Shown here: piece after piece, positions 17,448 to 26,061 of the stretch
Position numbering within the stretch: position 1 is the stretch's first letter
Layout: every line of letters begins with the position of its first letter
NCBI RefSeq assembly: GCF_036013645.1
Contig: NZ_CP107869.1
Coordinates: 1,054,001 to 1,118,000, forward strand
DNA from: Streptomyces sp. NBC_00490
GTDB taxonomy: Bacteria; Actinomycetota; Actinomycetes; Streptomycetales; Streptomycetaceae
DNA: 64,000 bases
Direction of reading: 5' to 3'
Made by a program: the position numbers and the translations under genes
Notes under the pieces: model-generated
What the model saw: only the letters and a program-made list of their open reading frames with translations
What the model was told of the DNA's origin: nothing
The model's database searches: none

Positions 17448-18299
17448 GTGACTGATGAGCAGGAGCGCGTGCAGCCGTCGGGAGTGTGGGCCACGGCCGT
17501 GGGGGTGGCCAGGGTCCGGGCGCTGGAGACCGAGCGGGAGAACGCGCTGTTCCGCGACCCACTGGCACGGGCCTTCGCCACCGCAGGCGGCCTGTGGCCC
17601 TCCTCGGCGCCGCTGCCCGACGACGAGGCGACGCGACGCCGCCGGCTGGCCGTGTCGTTCTCCATCGTCATCAGGACGAGGTTCCTCGACGACCTGTTGC
17701 GGCAGGCCTCCGCGTCCGGGGTCCGGCAGGTCGTGCTGCTCGGCGCCGGCATGGACAGCCGGGCCTTCCGGATGGACTGGCCCGAGAACACCCGGCTGTT
17801 CGAGGTCGACACCGCCGCGCCACTGGACTTCAAGGCCGCGGTACTGCGCCAGGAGCGGGCCGTCGCACGCTGCGAGAGGATCACCGTCCCGGTGGATCTG
17901 CGTGAGGACTGGCCCGGCGCGCTGGCCGCCGCAGGCCACGACCCGGCGGCGCCCACCGTGTGGATCGCCGAGGGACTGCTGATCTATCTGCCCGAGGACG
18001 CGGTGGAGCTGCTTCTGGCCCGGATCAGCGCGCGGTCGGCGCCAGGCAGTCGGATGGGCCTGACGTTGGGCTCGCGCGGCGTGATCGAGCGCTTCGGCGC
18101 GGACGCCGTGCCGGGATCGGCGGCGTCCATGTGGGTCTCGGAGATGCCCGACGACCCGGTGGTCTGGCTGGCCGGGCACGGCTGGCAGGCCGACACCCAC
18201 ACCCTGCGCGAGCGCGCCGCCGCCTACGGCCGCCCGCTCGGCAGCCCGCCGCGTCCCGAGGAGCAACCCGGCGGACTGATCTCGGCGGTCCGCCCGTAG
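17448..18299 (+). CDS. SAM-dependent methyltransferase, LCM/PF04072-like
   Basis: A 283-residue class I methyltransferase of the TIGR00027/leucine carboxyl methyltransferase-like group common in actinomycetes. Signatures are WATAVGVARVRALE near the N-terminus, the SAM-binding motif VVLLGAGMDSRAFRM, the acidic loop LFEVDTAAPLDFK and the motif PTVWIAEGLLIYLP. It starts at GTG 17448. The substrate is unknown and no biosynthetic cluster surrounds it. Confidence 0.93.
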   Translation: MTDEQERVQPSGVWATAVGVARVRALETERENALFRDPLARAFATAGGLWPSSAPLPDDEATRRRRLAVSFSIVIRTRFLDDLLRQASASGVRQVVLLGAGMDSRAFRMDWPENTRLFEVDTAAPLDFKAAVLRQERAVARCERITVPVDLREDWPGALAAAGHDPAAPTVWIAEGLLIYLPEDAVELLLARISARSAPGSRMGLTLGSRGVIERFGADAVPGSAASMWVSEMPDDPVVWLAGHGWQADTHTLRERAAAYGRPLGSPPRPEEQPGGLISAVRP

Positions 18300-18554
18300 A
18301 ACGCCTCCCCGCTCCCCGGGAGATCTATTGCGCAGCGCCTCGGTCACTGTCAGCGGGACGGTGCCGGGCCGGGCGCGAGCGCAGGGAGTCTCCGGCTCGG
18401 GCAAGAAACTCGGGCAAGAAGGAGGACGAGATCCGCGGCAGTGGCCTGCGGCTGACGGCACGTCGATCGAGGCAGACTCATGCGCGACCGATGAGATCAG
18501 CGCCTTGGTCCGGTCGTACCGTGCGACGACCCTCGCGCGAAGGGAACTGCGAAC

Positions 18555-19199
18555 ATGAAACTGACGACCGTCACGAACGTCTCCGTCGACGGAGTGACCC
18601 AGGGACATCGACGGATCGATGCAGACATCATGGGTGAAGCCGACGCGCCGGACCGCGACGGCAGTGACGGATTCGAGCGCTTCGGATGGGCCCCGCCACT
18701 GCTTGACGACGAGACTTCGACGTTCATCAGCGAGGCCTTTCAGCGCGCCGACGCGTTCCTGCTCGGTCGGCGGACGTACGAGATCTTCGCCGGCTCCTGG
18801 GGAGCAGGCATGGATCCGGGCAACCCCGTCGGAGACGCGTTGAACGCGCGGCCCAAGTACGTCGCCTCCACCACGCTCACCGAGCCGCGATGGGCCGGCA
18901 CGACCGTCCTGTCCGGTGACGTCGCGGACGCCGTCCGCGAGTTGAAAGCCGAGCCGGGCGGTGAGCTGCAGGTGTGGGGCAGCGGCACTCTGATCCGCTG
19001 GCTGCTCGGCCACCGGCTGGTCGACGAGATCGTGCTGCTCACCTACCCCGTGGTCGTCGGCCAGGGCACGCGGCTCTTCCCCGCCACCGGCCCGGACACC
19101 GGACTCGAACTGGCCGACCTGCGGACCACCCCGAACGGGCTGACGATCCAGACCTACCGCACCACCGGGCGCCCGCGGTACGAGACGACCCCGACCTGA
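18555..19199 (+). CDS. dihydrofolate-reductase-family (RibD C-terminal domain) protein
   Basis: A 214-residue protein with the RibD/DHFR-like fold. The N-terminal strand is KLTTVTNVSVDGVTQG. AFLLGRRTYEIFAGSW, YVASTTLTEPRW, LQVWGSGTLIRWLL and EIVLLTYPVVVGQGTRLFP are diagnostic for the actinobacterial dihydrofolate reductase family protein group. It presumably binds NADPH, but true folate reduction is not implied. It is preceded by a 255-bp gap with no gene. A paralogue of the same superfamily lies at 53917. Confidence 0.94.
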   Translation: MKLTTVTNVSVDGVTQGHRRIDADIMGEADAPDRDGSDGFERFGWAPPLLDDETSTFISEAFQRADAFLLGRRTYEIFAGSWGAGMDPGNPVGDALNARPKYVASTTLTEPRWAGTTVLSGDVADAVRELKAEPGGELQVWGSGTLIRWLLGHRLVDEIVLLTYPVVVGQGTRLFPATGPDTGLELADLRTTPNGLTIQTYRTTGRPRYETTPT

Positions 19200-19404
19200 A
19201 GCAGACAGGAGTCCGGACGGCCCCTCTGATCAGCAACTCCACCGACGGAGGCGATCGCGAACTTGGTTCGTCCGCCAAGTCGGAACAGATCACGCTCGCG
19301 GCGTACGAACGAATCGCCGGTCTTGCGTTGGACGCGATCACGCCGGGGCCAACAATGCTTGAAACGCTCAAGGTTGACCGACGGCGACGGCATACCGATG
19401 TGGC

Positions 19405-19510
19405 GCCTGCCGACCGGACTGAACCTGGCCTGCTCCCGCCAATACGCCAGCTGAACACGGGTGTTGAGGGTGCCCGGATGGTCCGGTCCCAGGACGCGCA
19501 GCCGGCCGGC
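19405..19510 (-). pseudogene. fragment of a tetratricopeptide (kinesin-light-chain-like) repeat protein
   Basis: On the minus strand the frame covering 19498-19427 reads RVLGPDHPGTLNTRVQLAYW. This is the conserved repeat of NB-ARC/TPR proteins that are abundant in streptomycetes (LGPDHPxTLxTRxxLAxW). Only about one repeat is left and no start or ATPase domain is visible, so it is a relic. It lies in the 353-bp gap between the DHFR-like gene and the second S66 gene; nothing else in that gap is recognisable. Confidence 0.6.
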
Positions 19511-19553
19511 TAATTGTGTCGCGTGGTGCTGAGGGTGTCGCGATACTTCCTCG

Positions 19554-20576
19554 GTGAGCCTTACCGCGTTGCCTCAACTGCTTCGTCCTCGTGCCCTGAG
19601 GCCCGGCGATCTCGTCGTGATCGCAGCGCTGTCGGGGCCGCTCCACGCCGTGAACGAGCCCGACCTCGAGCAGGCGGTGGCCGTGCTCGAGCGGATGGGT
19701 TTCCGTGTACGTCGGGCGCCGCTGCTCGAAGCGGGGCGGCATCATTGGTGGAGCGCGGCTCGGCCTGCGGAGATCGCCGAGGAGTTCAACGGACTCCTGC
19801 GCGATCCCGAGGTGCGCGCCATCATCGCGCATGACGGCGGCCAGAGCGTGCTCGGCTACCTCGACCTGATCGACGTGGAGGCGATCGCGGCCGACCCCAA
19901 GCCGATCCTGGGCTACAGCGACATCTCCCTGCTGCATCTGGTGCTCTACGCGCGCACGGGTCTGGTCGGCTTCCACACCGACGTGGCCACCCCGGGACTC
20001 GGCGGGCACTGGCAGCGCGCGCCCGCAGCACGCAGCACGGAACTGGAGAAGCTCTACTCGACGCTGCTGACCGGTACGGACCCGATCGGTGCGCTGCCGA
20101 CCGCCCCGTCATGGGAGTGCTGGCGTGCCGGTCGCGCCGAAGGCCGCCTCATCGGCGGGGTGATCAATCGCATCGTGCTGGCGCAGGCGACGCCTTACGC
20201 GCTGCCGCTCGAACGGTTCGACGGCGCGGTGCTGTTCTGGGAGGAGGCGGGCGGCCAGGCCGCGTACGTGTGGAGCTATCTCCAGGTGCTGCGCCACGCC
20301 GGAATCCTCGATCGGATCTCCGGCATGGTCGTGGGCATCCCGCACGCGATCGACGGACTCGACTCGCCCGACGCGTCACCGACCCTGCGTGAGATCGTCC
20401 TCGACGTCCTCGGCGACCGGGACATCCCCGTTCTGGGCAACGTCGAGTTCGGCCATGCCGGCCCGAACCTGCCGATGCCCGTCGGTATTCGCGTCGCCCT
20501 CGACGCGCAACAGCGGACCTTGTCGCTGCTCGAACCGGCAGTACGCCCGCTCCCGGCGACCACGCCGGGCAGCTGA
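19554..20576 (+). CDS. LD-carboxypeptidase, peptidase family S66 (paralogue 2)
   Basis: A 340-residue S66 protein, GTG start at 19554. It shows LRPGDLVVIAALSGP, the loop AIIAHDGGQSVLGYLDLID and the nucleophile motif GYSDISLLHL. The C-terminus GNVEFGHAGPNLPMPVGI carries the probable catalytic histidine. It is clearly diverged from the S66 protein at 12573 and resembles MccF-type members. These can act on peptidyl-nucleotide antibiotics or muropeptides. It has no signal peptide. It is convergent with the lyase operon that follows. Confidence 0.93.
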   Translation: MSLTALPQLLRPRALRPGDLVVIAALSGPLHAVNEPDLEQAVAVLERMGFRVRRAPLLEAGRHHWWSAARPAEIAEEFNGLLRDPEVRAIIAHDGGQSVLGYLDLIDVEAIAADPKPILGYSDISLLHLVLYARTGLVGFHTDVATPGLGGHWQRAPAARSTELEKLYSTLLTGTDPIGALPTAPSWECWRAGRAEGRLIGGVINRIVLAQATPYALPLERFDGAVLFWEEAGGQAAYVWSYLQVLRHAGILDRISGMVVGIPHAIDGLDSPDASPTLREIVLDVLGDRDIPVLGNVEFGHAGPNLPMPVGIRVALDAQQRTLSLLEPAVRPLPATTPGS

Positions 20577-20610
20577 GCCCGGTCCGTGGTCCGGCGGGCG
20601 TCCTGACCGG

Positions 20611-21876
20611 TCAGCCCGCGATCGAGTCCAGTTGCTCCGCCGCCGGGCGCAGCGCCCACAGGTCGCCGCCAGGCGGTTCCTGGAGCAGGTGGACCGCGCG
20701 CCGGGCCCGGTTGTCTCCGGCGTCGGCGGCCGCGTGCACCACGTCGGTGGCCGCGTACCGGTGGAAGTCCAGCTCCGGATGTGGCCAGGGGGCCGTGGCC
20801 GTCGCCGCGGGCAGCAGGTAGTCCACCGCTTTGAACAGGCTCTGTCCGTCGGGTCCTCGGTAGGCCCACAGATCGACCCCGACGTGGCGTCCGATGTCAG
20901 CGAGCCGGGTGTAGGCCACGAGGTCGAAGGTGGAGTAGTGCCAGCTTCTGGTCCGGGCCAGTTCCTGGGGCTGGCTGCCGTCGGCGGCGATCTGCGGTGC
21001 GATGCGTCGGGCGCGGGCATCCAGCACGGTCCGGCGGGCGAGGCCCTGGTCGCCGGTCGCGTAGGCGAGACCGGCGAGCAGCAGGTCGTAGAAGGTGCCG
21101 TGGTTGTTGGTGGCGGCGGCCTCCTGCGTGCCGAAGTCGCTGTGCGCGAGCCAGTCGAGGAAGTCGGCGTTCCATCGCGTCATGGCGGTGCGGTCGGTTC
21201 GGCTCCAGCCCGGTGCGCCGGTTTCCAGCAGGGCGATCGCGTCGAGGACGGCGGTGTAGGACTGGGAGAAGTCGATGATGCCGATGGCCCGGCCGTCGTA
21301 TTTGCAGGGGATGAACTGCGCGTGGTCCAGGTTCGGGTTCATCCGGGTGTCCGGGTCCAGGAACCAGGTGCGCAGCACGTGCCCGGCCTTCTCGGCGTAG
21401 CGCCGGTCGCCGGTGTAGTACCAGGCGAGGGAGAGGTCGTAGGCGGAGTCGAAGGTCTTCTCGGCGTCCTGGCGGTCGGTGCCGGAGTCGACCTCGGGGT
21501 TGCGCTCGCCGTCGCGCTGGACGTACGGGCAGCCCCAGGGGTTGTCGGTGGTGGGGGCTTGGCTGGGCCACCAGTAGGGGGCCTGGCTGAGGTAGTCGTG
21601 GACGTCGCCGCCGGGCGCGGGTCGGGGCTTGTCGACGACCGTCCAGGGGCCCTGGTCCAGCCATCGGTCGGCGCGGGCCGTCAACGCCGCTACGGCGCGC
21701 CGGAGTTGTCGGTCTCCTCGGTCCAGGCGCAGCTTGGTCTGCTGCATGCGGGCGCCGTCCAGGACCACCGTGTGCGGGACGCGCGGCGGACTGGGAGCAG
21801 TTGCCGGCGCCGAGAGGCCGGTGGCGCAGGCGGCGAGGATCATGACGAGGAGGCAGAGGCGGGAGCGCATGCTCAT
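20611..21876 (-). CDS. alginate-lyase-like polysaccharide lyase (PL5/PL38-type fold)
   Basis: A 421-residue exported protein with an (alpha/alpha)-barrel lyase domain of the alginate lyase type. Features are a signal/lipoprotein-like N-terminus (LCLLVMILAACATGLSAP), APYWWPSQAPTTDNPWG, a probable catalytic area TNNHGTFYDLLLAGLAYATG (Asn-Asn-His) and RSWHYSTFDLVAYTRLADIG. LAAC resembles a lipobox, so the enzyme may be a lipoprotein. The start codon overlaps the stop of the upstream gene (ATGA at 21876-21873), indicating translational coupling. The polymer is probably a uronate polysaccharide, but the exact substrate is not certain. Confidence 0.88.
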   Translation of the reverse strand: MSMRSRLCLLVMILAACATGLSAPATAPSPPRVPHTVVLDGARMQQTKLRLDRGDRQLRRAVAALTARADRWLDQGPWTVVDKPRPAPGGDVHDYLSQAPYWWPSQAPTTDNPWGCPYVQRDGERNPEVDSGTDRQDAEKTFDSAYDLSLAWYYTGDRRYAEKAGHVLRTWFLDPDTRMNPNLDHAQFIPCKYDGRAIGIIDFSQSYTAVLDAIALLETGAPGWSRTDRTAMTRWNADFLDWLAHSDFGTQEAAATNNHGTFYDLLLAGLAYATGDQGLARRTVLDARARRIAPQIAADGSQPQELARTRSWHYSTFDLVAYTRLADIGRHVGVDLWAYRGPDGQSLFKAVDYLLPAATATAPWPHPELDFHRYAATDVVHAAADAGDNRARRAVHLLQEPPGGDLWALRPAAEQLDSIAG

Positions 21877-23606
21877 CGTCGGCCCTCGTCCCTGTGGGTG
21901 GGTGCGAGTCCGCGTTGGGCCTCGTACAGGTTCGGCGGCCGGACGGCGTGCGGGCTGCCGTACAGCTCCAGGCGTGTGTGCAGGTCGCCCGTGAAGTCGG
22001 GTACGTCGATCTGGTCGAACTCCTCGACCTCGTCGATGCCGACGGTCGCGGAGTAGGGGGCCAGGCCGTCGATCCGCACCAGGCCCGCGCGGCGGTTGGT
22101 GACGCGGATGTTCCAGTGGGCGAAGCGGGCGCCGAAGAGCGGTCCGGCGCTCGCGTCCCCGCCGTGGCGGCCGGTGTTGTTGACGGTGATGTCGGTGCGG
22201 ACGTTGGCGAAGGGAAGGCCGCGGTGGCTGTCGAAGGTGCCCATCCGCATCTCGCCGCGTGACCAGACGTTGTACGAAGACAGTCCCTCGACGTTGATGC
22301 CGTGCAGTTGGGTGTTGGCCGGGGCCGGGGTGGTGCGCTCCTCGATGGTGAAGTCCTCGACGAGGTTGTCGTGCGAGCCCTCGCGGCAGAAGTAGGGGTG
22401 GTGGGAGCCGCGGCCCGTGACCTTCGTGCGGCGCAGGGTGCACGCGGAGGCGGCCACCAGTCCGAAGCCGTTGTCGACGTGGCGGACCGTGACGTCGTCC
22501 ACCCAGCAGTCGTAGGCGCACTGCAGGACGACTCCGTTGTAGCCGGTGTCGAGCAGATGCGGCTGCTGCGGGGTCTGCACGGCCTCCAGGGTCAGACCTT
22601 CCACTCCCGCGCCGGTCAACGCCTTTACGTGCGTGGTGAGTTGCGGGTTCCACTGCGGGCGCAGGTCCAGCGGGAGCGGCCGTTCGAGGGTGATCCGGCG
22701 GCCGCGGACGCGGGTGATGCGTACGGGCCATTCGTAGGGGACGTACGAGGTCAGTTTCGTCTTGTCGTCCCAGACGTAGCCCTCGGGTCCGGGGCCGCCG
22801 CCGCACATGTGCTCCAGCAGGGTGTGGTCGGTGTCGTCGGACAGTCGCAGCAGGACCAGGTCGCCGGGGCGCAGCGACGATGTGTCCGCGGCCGTCACCG
22901 TCCAGGAGCCTTGGCGGGCCGGGTCCAGGGCGGTGAGCGGGCGCCATTCGTCGCGGCGGTTTCCGGTCCAGCCCTCGAAGGGCCACGCGCGGGCCCGGAT
23001 CGCGGCGACGAGGGAGGTCCAGCGGGCTTCGGGGGCCAGCCAGATCAGGCCGCCCGCCCAGGACCAGGAGGACTTGTCGCCGCCGTAGCGGGAGCCGTAC
23101 ACCCCGACGAGTTCGGTGAGGCTCTTGGTCGCGTGGAGCGTGGTGCGGCCGCTGCCGGCGCCGCGGAGGACCACGTCGCAGTGGCCGATGCGGATCACGT
23201 CGTCGATGCGGTATGTGCCCGGCGGGATGGTGACCGTGCCTCCGCCGGCCCGACCGGCGGCGGCGATGGCACGGTTGATCGCGGGTGCGCAGTCCGTCGT
23301 GGCGTCCGCCACGGCGCCGAAGTCACGGACGTCTGCGACGACCCGGTGGCGCGGGAGACGGCTCGCCCCGCCGCGGCAGCCTGCCCGCCCGACGAAGGGG
23401 ATCTGGGGGTGGGTGAGGGGTGTGCGGGTGAACTCGCCCCACAGGCGCGGCACTTCGGTCGTCGCACCGGCTCCGGGTACGGGTACGGCTCCGGGTCCGG
23501 GCCCGGGCCCGGTCGCTGCCGCGGCGTGGGAACCGGCCGCCACACTCCCAGCTCCTGCCGCCACCGCGACGGCACCACCCAGCAGGGTTCGTCTTGTCAG
23601 GCTCAT
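21873..23606 (-). CDS. Tat-exported right-handed beta-helix protein (pectate-lyase superfamily)
   Basis: A protein of about 577 residues starting at ATG 23606. It has a twin-arginine signal (SLTRRTLLGGAVAVAAGAG) and a Gly/Pro-rich spacer. A parallel beta-helix domain follows, opening with VRDFGAVADATTDCAPAINRAI and GGGTVTIPPGTYRIDD, the standard N-terminal cap of pectate-lyase-3/GH28-like helices. Repetitive turns follow (VEGLTLEAVQ, DVTVRHVDNGFG, NLVEDFTIEERTT). It is the first gene of a two-gene operon with the alginate-lyase-like protein, to which it is coupled by ATGA. Together they probably depolymerise an acidic polysaccharide outside the cell. Confidence 0.9.
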   Translation of the reverse strand: MSLTRRTLLGGAVAVAAGAGSVAAGSHAAAATGPGPGPGAVPVPGAGATTEVPRLWGEFTRTPLTHPQIPFVGRAGCRGGASRLPRHRVVADVRDFGAVADATTDCAPAINRAIAAAGRAGGGTVTIPPGTYRIDDVIRIGHCDVVLRGAGSGRTTLHATKSLTELVGVYGSRYGGDKSSWSWAGGLIWLAPEARWTSLVAAIRARAWPFEGWTGNRRDEWRPLTALDPARQGSWTVTAADTSSLRPGDLVLLRLSDDTDHTLLEHMCGGGPGPEGYVWDDKTKLTSYVPYEWPVRITRVRGRRITLERPLPLDLRPQWNPQLTTHVKALTGAGVEGLTLEAVQTPQQPHLLDTGYNGVVLQCAYDCWVDDVTVRHVDNGFGLVAASACTLRRTKVTGRGSHHPYFCREGSHDNLVEDFTIEERTTPAPANTQLHGINVEGLSSYNVWSRGEMRMGTFDSHRGLPFANVRTDITVNNTGRHGGDASAGPLFGARFAHWNIRVTNRRAGLVRIDGLAPYSATVGIDEVEEFDQIDVPDFTGDLHTRLELYGSPHAVRPPNLYEAQRGLAPTHRDEGRR

Positions 23607-23785
23607 GTCATTCCGAGAGCCTTCGGTGCCCGCTGTCGTAATCCCCATATCCGTCCGCCCTTCCATGCGCTTCATGGATGTGAACGAGGTTCAAGTCTGT
23701 GTCGAGCGGTGAGCATGCCACGCACCCCATGCCGACGAAAGAGGTCGCGCACGGGTTTCTGGTACAGACCTGACGCGAGGAATGG

Positions 23786-23926
23786 GTGCAGCTGTCCATC
23801 GACCTGTACGAGCACGTCCGCTCCGGCGGCCTGGCCTCGCTCGGCGACGGCGTCCAGGGTGCGTTGCGCCGCGCTCCTCGAGACTTCGCAGACTACGTCG
23901 AGGCCGCCGCCGTCTGGAATGCCTGA
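23786..23926 (+). pseudogene. C-terminal remnant of an NmrA/NAD(P)-binding (SDR-like) protein
   Basis: The frame from 23786 reads LYEHVRSGGLASLGDGVQGAL then RDFADYVEAAAVW and stops at 23924-23926. Streptomyces NmrA-type NAD(P)H-binding proteins end with a closely similar sequence (DLYEHVRSG...REPRDFADYxxxxAAxGVW). Only about 45 of some 280 residues survive and no Rossmann glycine motif is present. The rest of the 427-bp gap (23607-24033) holds nothing I recognise. Confidence 0.7.
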
Positions 23927-24033
23927 CCATGTGGAACACCGCCGCGGACGTGAACTCACGCTCGGCCCATCGGTCGATCGGCCGGGGTCACCGGCACAGG
24001 CGTCCCTGCGACTTCTTCGTGTGCCCCAACCCC

Positions 24034-25011
24034 CTACCCCGCGAGCGTGTCCAGGATCTCCGCGACCGGGACGGGATCCAGAGGGCCGACGTGAGACGCC
24101 ACGGGAAAATCGTGCACGCGGAAGCTGTTGCCGGGCGTGAACGCGTCGGCTTCCGCGATCATTCTGTCCTGGAGGGCGGTGGCGATCGTCCGGTCCTTGC
24201 CGAAACGCAGGTAGGTACGGGGAATGCGTCCCCAGCTGCCGGCCCGGCCGACCGCTCGGCCCGCATAGGCGGTGACGGGCTCGTCGGTCTGCATGCCGGC
24301 CAGTAACCGGCGGAAATCGGCATCGGGGTAGTCCGCGCAGATCATCTCCTTCAGGAGGCCCAGCTCACGGCTGTCACCCGTCCGGAAGTTCAGTCGTAGT
24401 ACGCCGAGCCGGTCCGGGTCACCCACCGTCAGCTCGACCGGACTGACGGCGTTCGCGTTCTCGGGTGCCGCCGTGCACGCGTCCGCTGTGGGCATGGCAC
24501 GACTGGGGCAGAAGGCCGCCATGTAGCAAATGCGGTGAAGCAGATGCGGGACGGCATCGCCGACTCGGCTGACCGTTACACCGCCCAGGCTGTGCCCGAC
24601 CAGCACCACCGGGCCGTTGCGGGCCGCCCGCCGCACGATGCCCGTGACCCGCGCCTCGTAGTCCTCAAGGCCGATCCCCTTCAGCGGAGAAGGCTCGACC
24701 GCCATCGCTTCGAGATCCTGCCGCTGATACGACTCCGGCACGAAAGCCTCCGCGCCATGCCACGGCTGGTCCACCATGACGACGCGGTGACCGCGCAGCG
24801 TCAGCTCCCGCGCGATCGGTAACCAGAACGCGCCGGCGCTGTGGGTACCGTGCACCAGCACGTAGGTGGTGAGCCCGCGACGCGGGTTCGCCGCGGCCGG
24901 CGAGGTACCGAGCCCGGTGGCCAGTGCCATGCCCCCCACCGCCAGTCCCAGCCCACGCAATGCCGTCCGCCTGGTGGCACCTGTTCGTTCTTCGTTCGTG
25001 TCATCCGTCAT
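24034..25011 (-). CDS. Tat-exported alpha/beta hydrolase with two TTA codons
   Basis: A 325-residue extracellular hydrolase. The signal is TRRTALRGLGLAVGGMALA, cut near AAANP. The fold shows the oxyanion loop HGTHSAG (54-60), the nucleophile elbow GHSLGG (S141) and a C-terminal SHVGPLDP around the catalytic histidine. It resembles plant-type esterase/hydroxynitrile-lyase-like and pyrethroid-esterase-like hydrolases. Two leucine TTA codons (24822-24820 in WLPIA and 24306-24304 in RRLLAG) are rare in Streptomyces and make translation likely to depend on bldA, i.e. late in development. ATG 25011 was chosen to place the Tat motif correctly. Confidence 0.92.
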   Translation of the reverse strand: MTDDTNEERTGATRRTALRGLGLAVGGMALATGLGTSPAAANPRRGLTTYVLVHGTHSAGAFWLPIARELTLRGHRVVMVDQPWHGAEAFVPESYQRQDLEAMAVEPSPLKGIGLEDYEARVTGIVRRAARNGPVVLVGHSLGGVTVSRVGDAVPHLLHRICYMAAFCPSRAMPTADACTAAPENANAVSPVELTVGDPDRLGVLRLNFRTGDSRELGLLKEMICADYPDADFRRLLAGMQTDEPVTAYAGRAVGRAGSWGRIPRTYLRFGKDRTIATALQDRMIAEADAFTPGNSFRVHDFPVASHVGPLDPVPVAEILDTLAG

Positions 25012-25168
25012 GAGCACGACGCTATGAAAGGGGCGCTTGGCCTGCCAGCGGTCCAGCACCACCACGGGGGTAGACCCAGCGCCACCTTCCCAAGCAGCCG
25101 TTCCTCACGAGGAGTCGGTGTGGTGCCCCGGCTGTCGGTGTGACGGCGACCCGCCCGCCTCGAAGGGG

Positions 25169-25609
25169 TCAGGCGCCCTCGATCACCGCCTTGACGGGCG
25201 TGCCGATCTCGACGGTGCGGCTCACCGTGCAGAGCCGGTCGTGGGAGGCCTTGACCGCCCGGGGAAGCACGGTCCGGGCCCGTTCCGTGCCCTCGCCGTC
25301 CGGAAAGTCGACGGAGAACGTGACGACCAGGTCGGTCATCCTGTTGCCGAGCTCGTCGCCGACCTTGTTCCCCGACACCTCGACGGAGAACTTGACCGGC
25401 TCCGCGTGGCGGCTGGTCGCCACATCGACGTCCACCGCCGTGCAGCCTCCGAGCGCGGCGAGCAACAGCTCCACCGGCGTGAAAACGGCATCCCCCTCGG
25501 CATCGGAACCGGTACCGAAGCTGATCGTGCCGCCGCGGGCGTTCGTCGCGGTGAAGTGGCCGAGGCTGGTTCGCTCGACGGTGACGGAGCGCAGGGAGTT
25601 GTCGGTCAT
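25169..25609 (-). CDS. OsmC family protein
   Basis: A 146-residue OsmC/Ohr-fold protein. FTPVELLLAALGGCTAVDVDV contains the conserved cysteine helix (GGC). It lacks the typical second cysteine motif of organic hydroperoxide reductase but has the final helix HDRLCTVSRTVEIG with a cysteine that may serve. These dimers reduce organic hydroperoxides or act as detoxification factors in the cytoplasm. ATG at 25609. It is a single gene, upstream of the 2-MIB operon and on the opposite strand. Confidence 0.9.
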   Translation of the reverse strand: MTDNSLRSVTVERTSLGHFTATNARGGTISFGTGSDAEGDAVFTPVELLLAALGGCTAVDVDVATSRHAEPVKFSVEVSGNKVGDELGNRMTDLVVTFSVDFPDGEGTERARTVLPRAVKASHDRLCTVSRTVEIGTPVKAVIEGA

Positions 25610-26061
25610 GCCGTCGAGACTATCCGGGCGGCGGGCGGCTCGGAGGAGGCGGTGAAGCGAGTCGAAGTGTCCCGCCGGGTGACCTTCTGATCGAACCGAT
25701 TCGGACTTGGTCCGCCCCCGGCGGCATGGTCGGGTGTCGGACTCGCGGCGAGGAGTTCTGTCCGGGCACCTGAGCGTCGTATGAGCCGCACCTGTCGGCG
25801 CACGAAGGCCGCGGCGCGTCGCCGCTCGATGAGGGTGGCGCAATGTCGCTCAGTGGTCCGATAAACCGGATTCGATTGATTGTCACCGCTTCGAAGGAAG
25901 CCTCCGGGATCTTCGGGCGGGGCGGCTCAACCGGCCTTTACCGTCCTGCAAGTGGATGGAACACCCAAGTCCTCCCTTCCCACTGCCGAGTTCTCCCTGT
26001 CCCTTCACCGGCGTACACCTGTGCGCCGACCGCCCGGCCACGCAAGGAGCAGCCCACCCCG
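25610..26061. other. intergenic region upstream of the 2-MIB operon
   Basis: This is 452 bp between the divergent OsmC and encapsulin genes and must hold the 2-MIB promoter. A short inverted repeat TCCGATAAACCGGA is seen at about 25857-25870. The encapsulin frame stays open upstream to 25843, but that part lacks the family's N-terminal sequence. No RNA gene or operator of a known regulator is recognised. Confidence 0.5.

Noticed and set aside
25843..26061. Longer N-terminus for the encapsulin-type protein
   Set aside because: The extension lacks a ribosome site and its composition is not like the family's start; ATG 26062 with AAGGAG is better.
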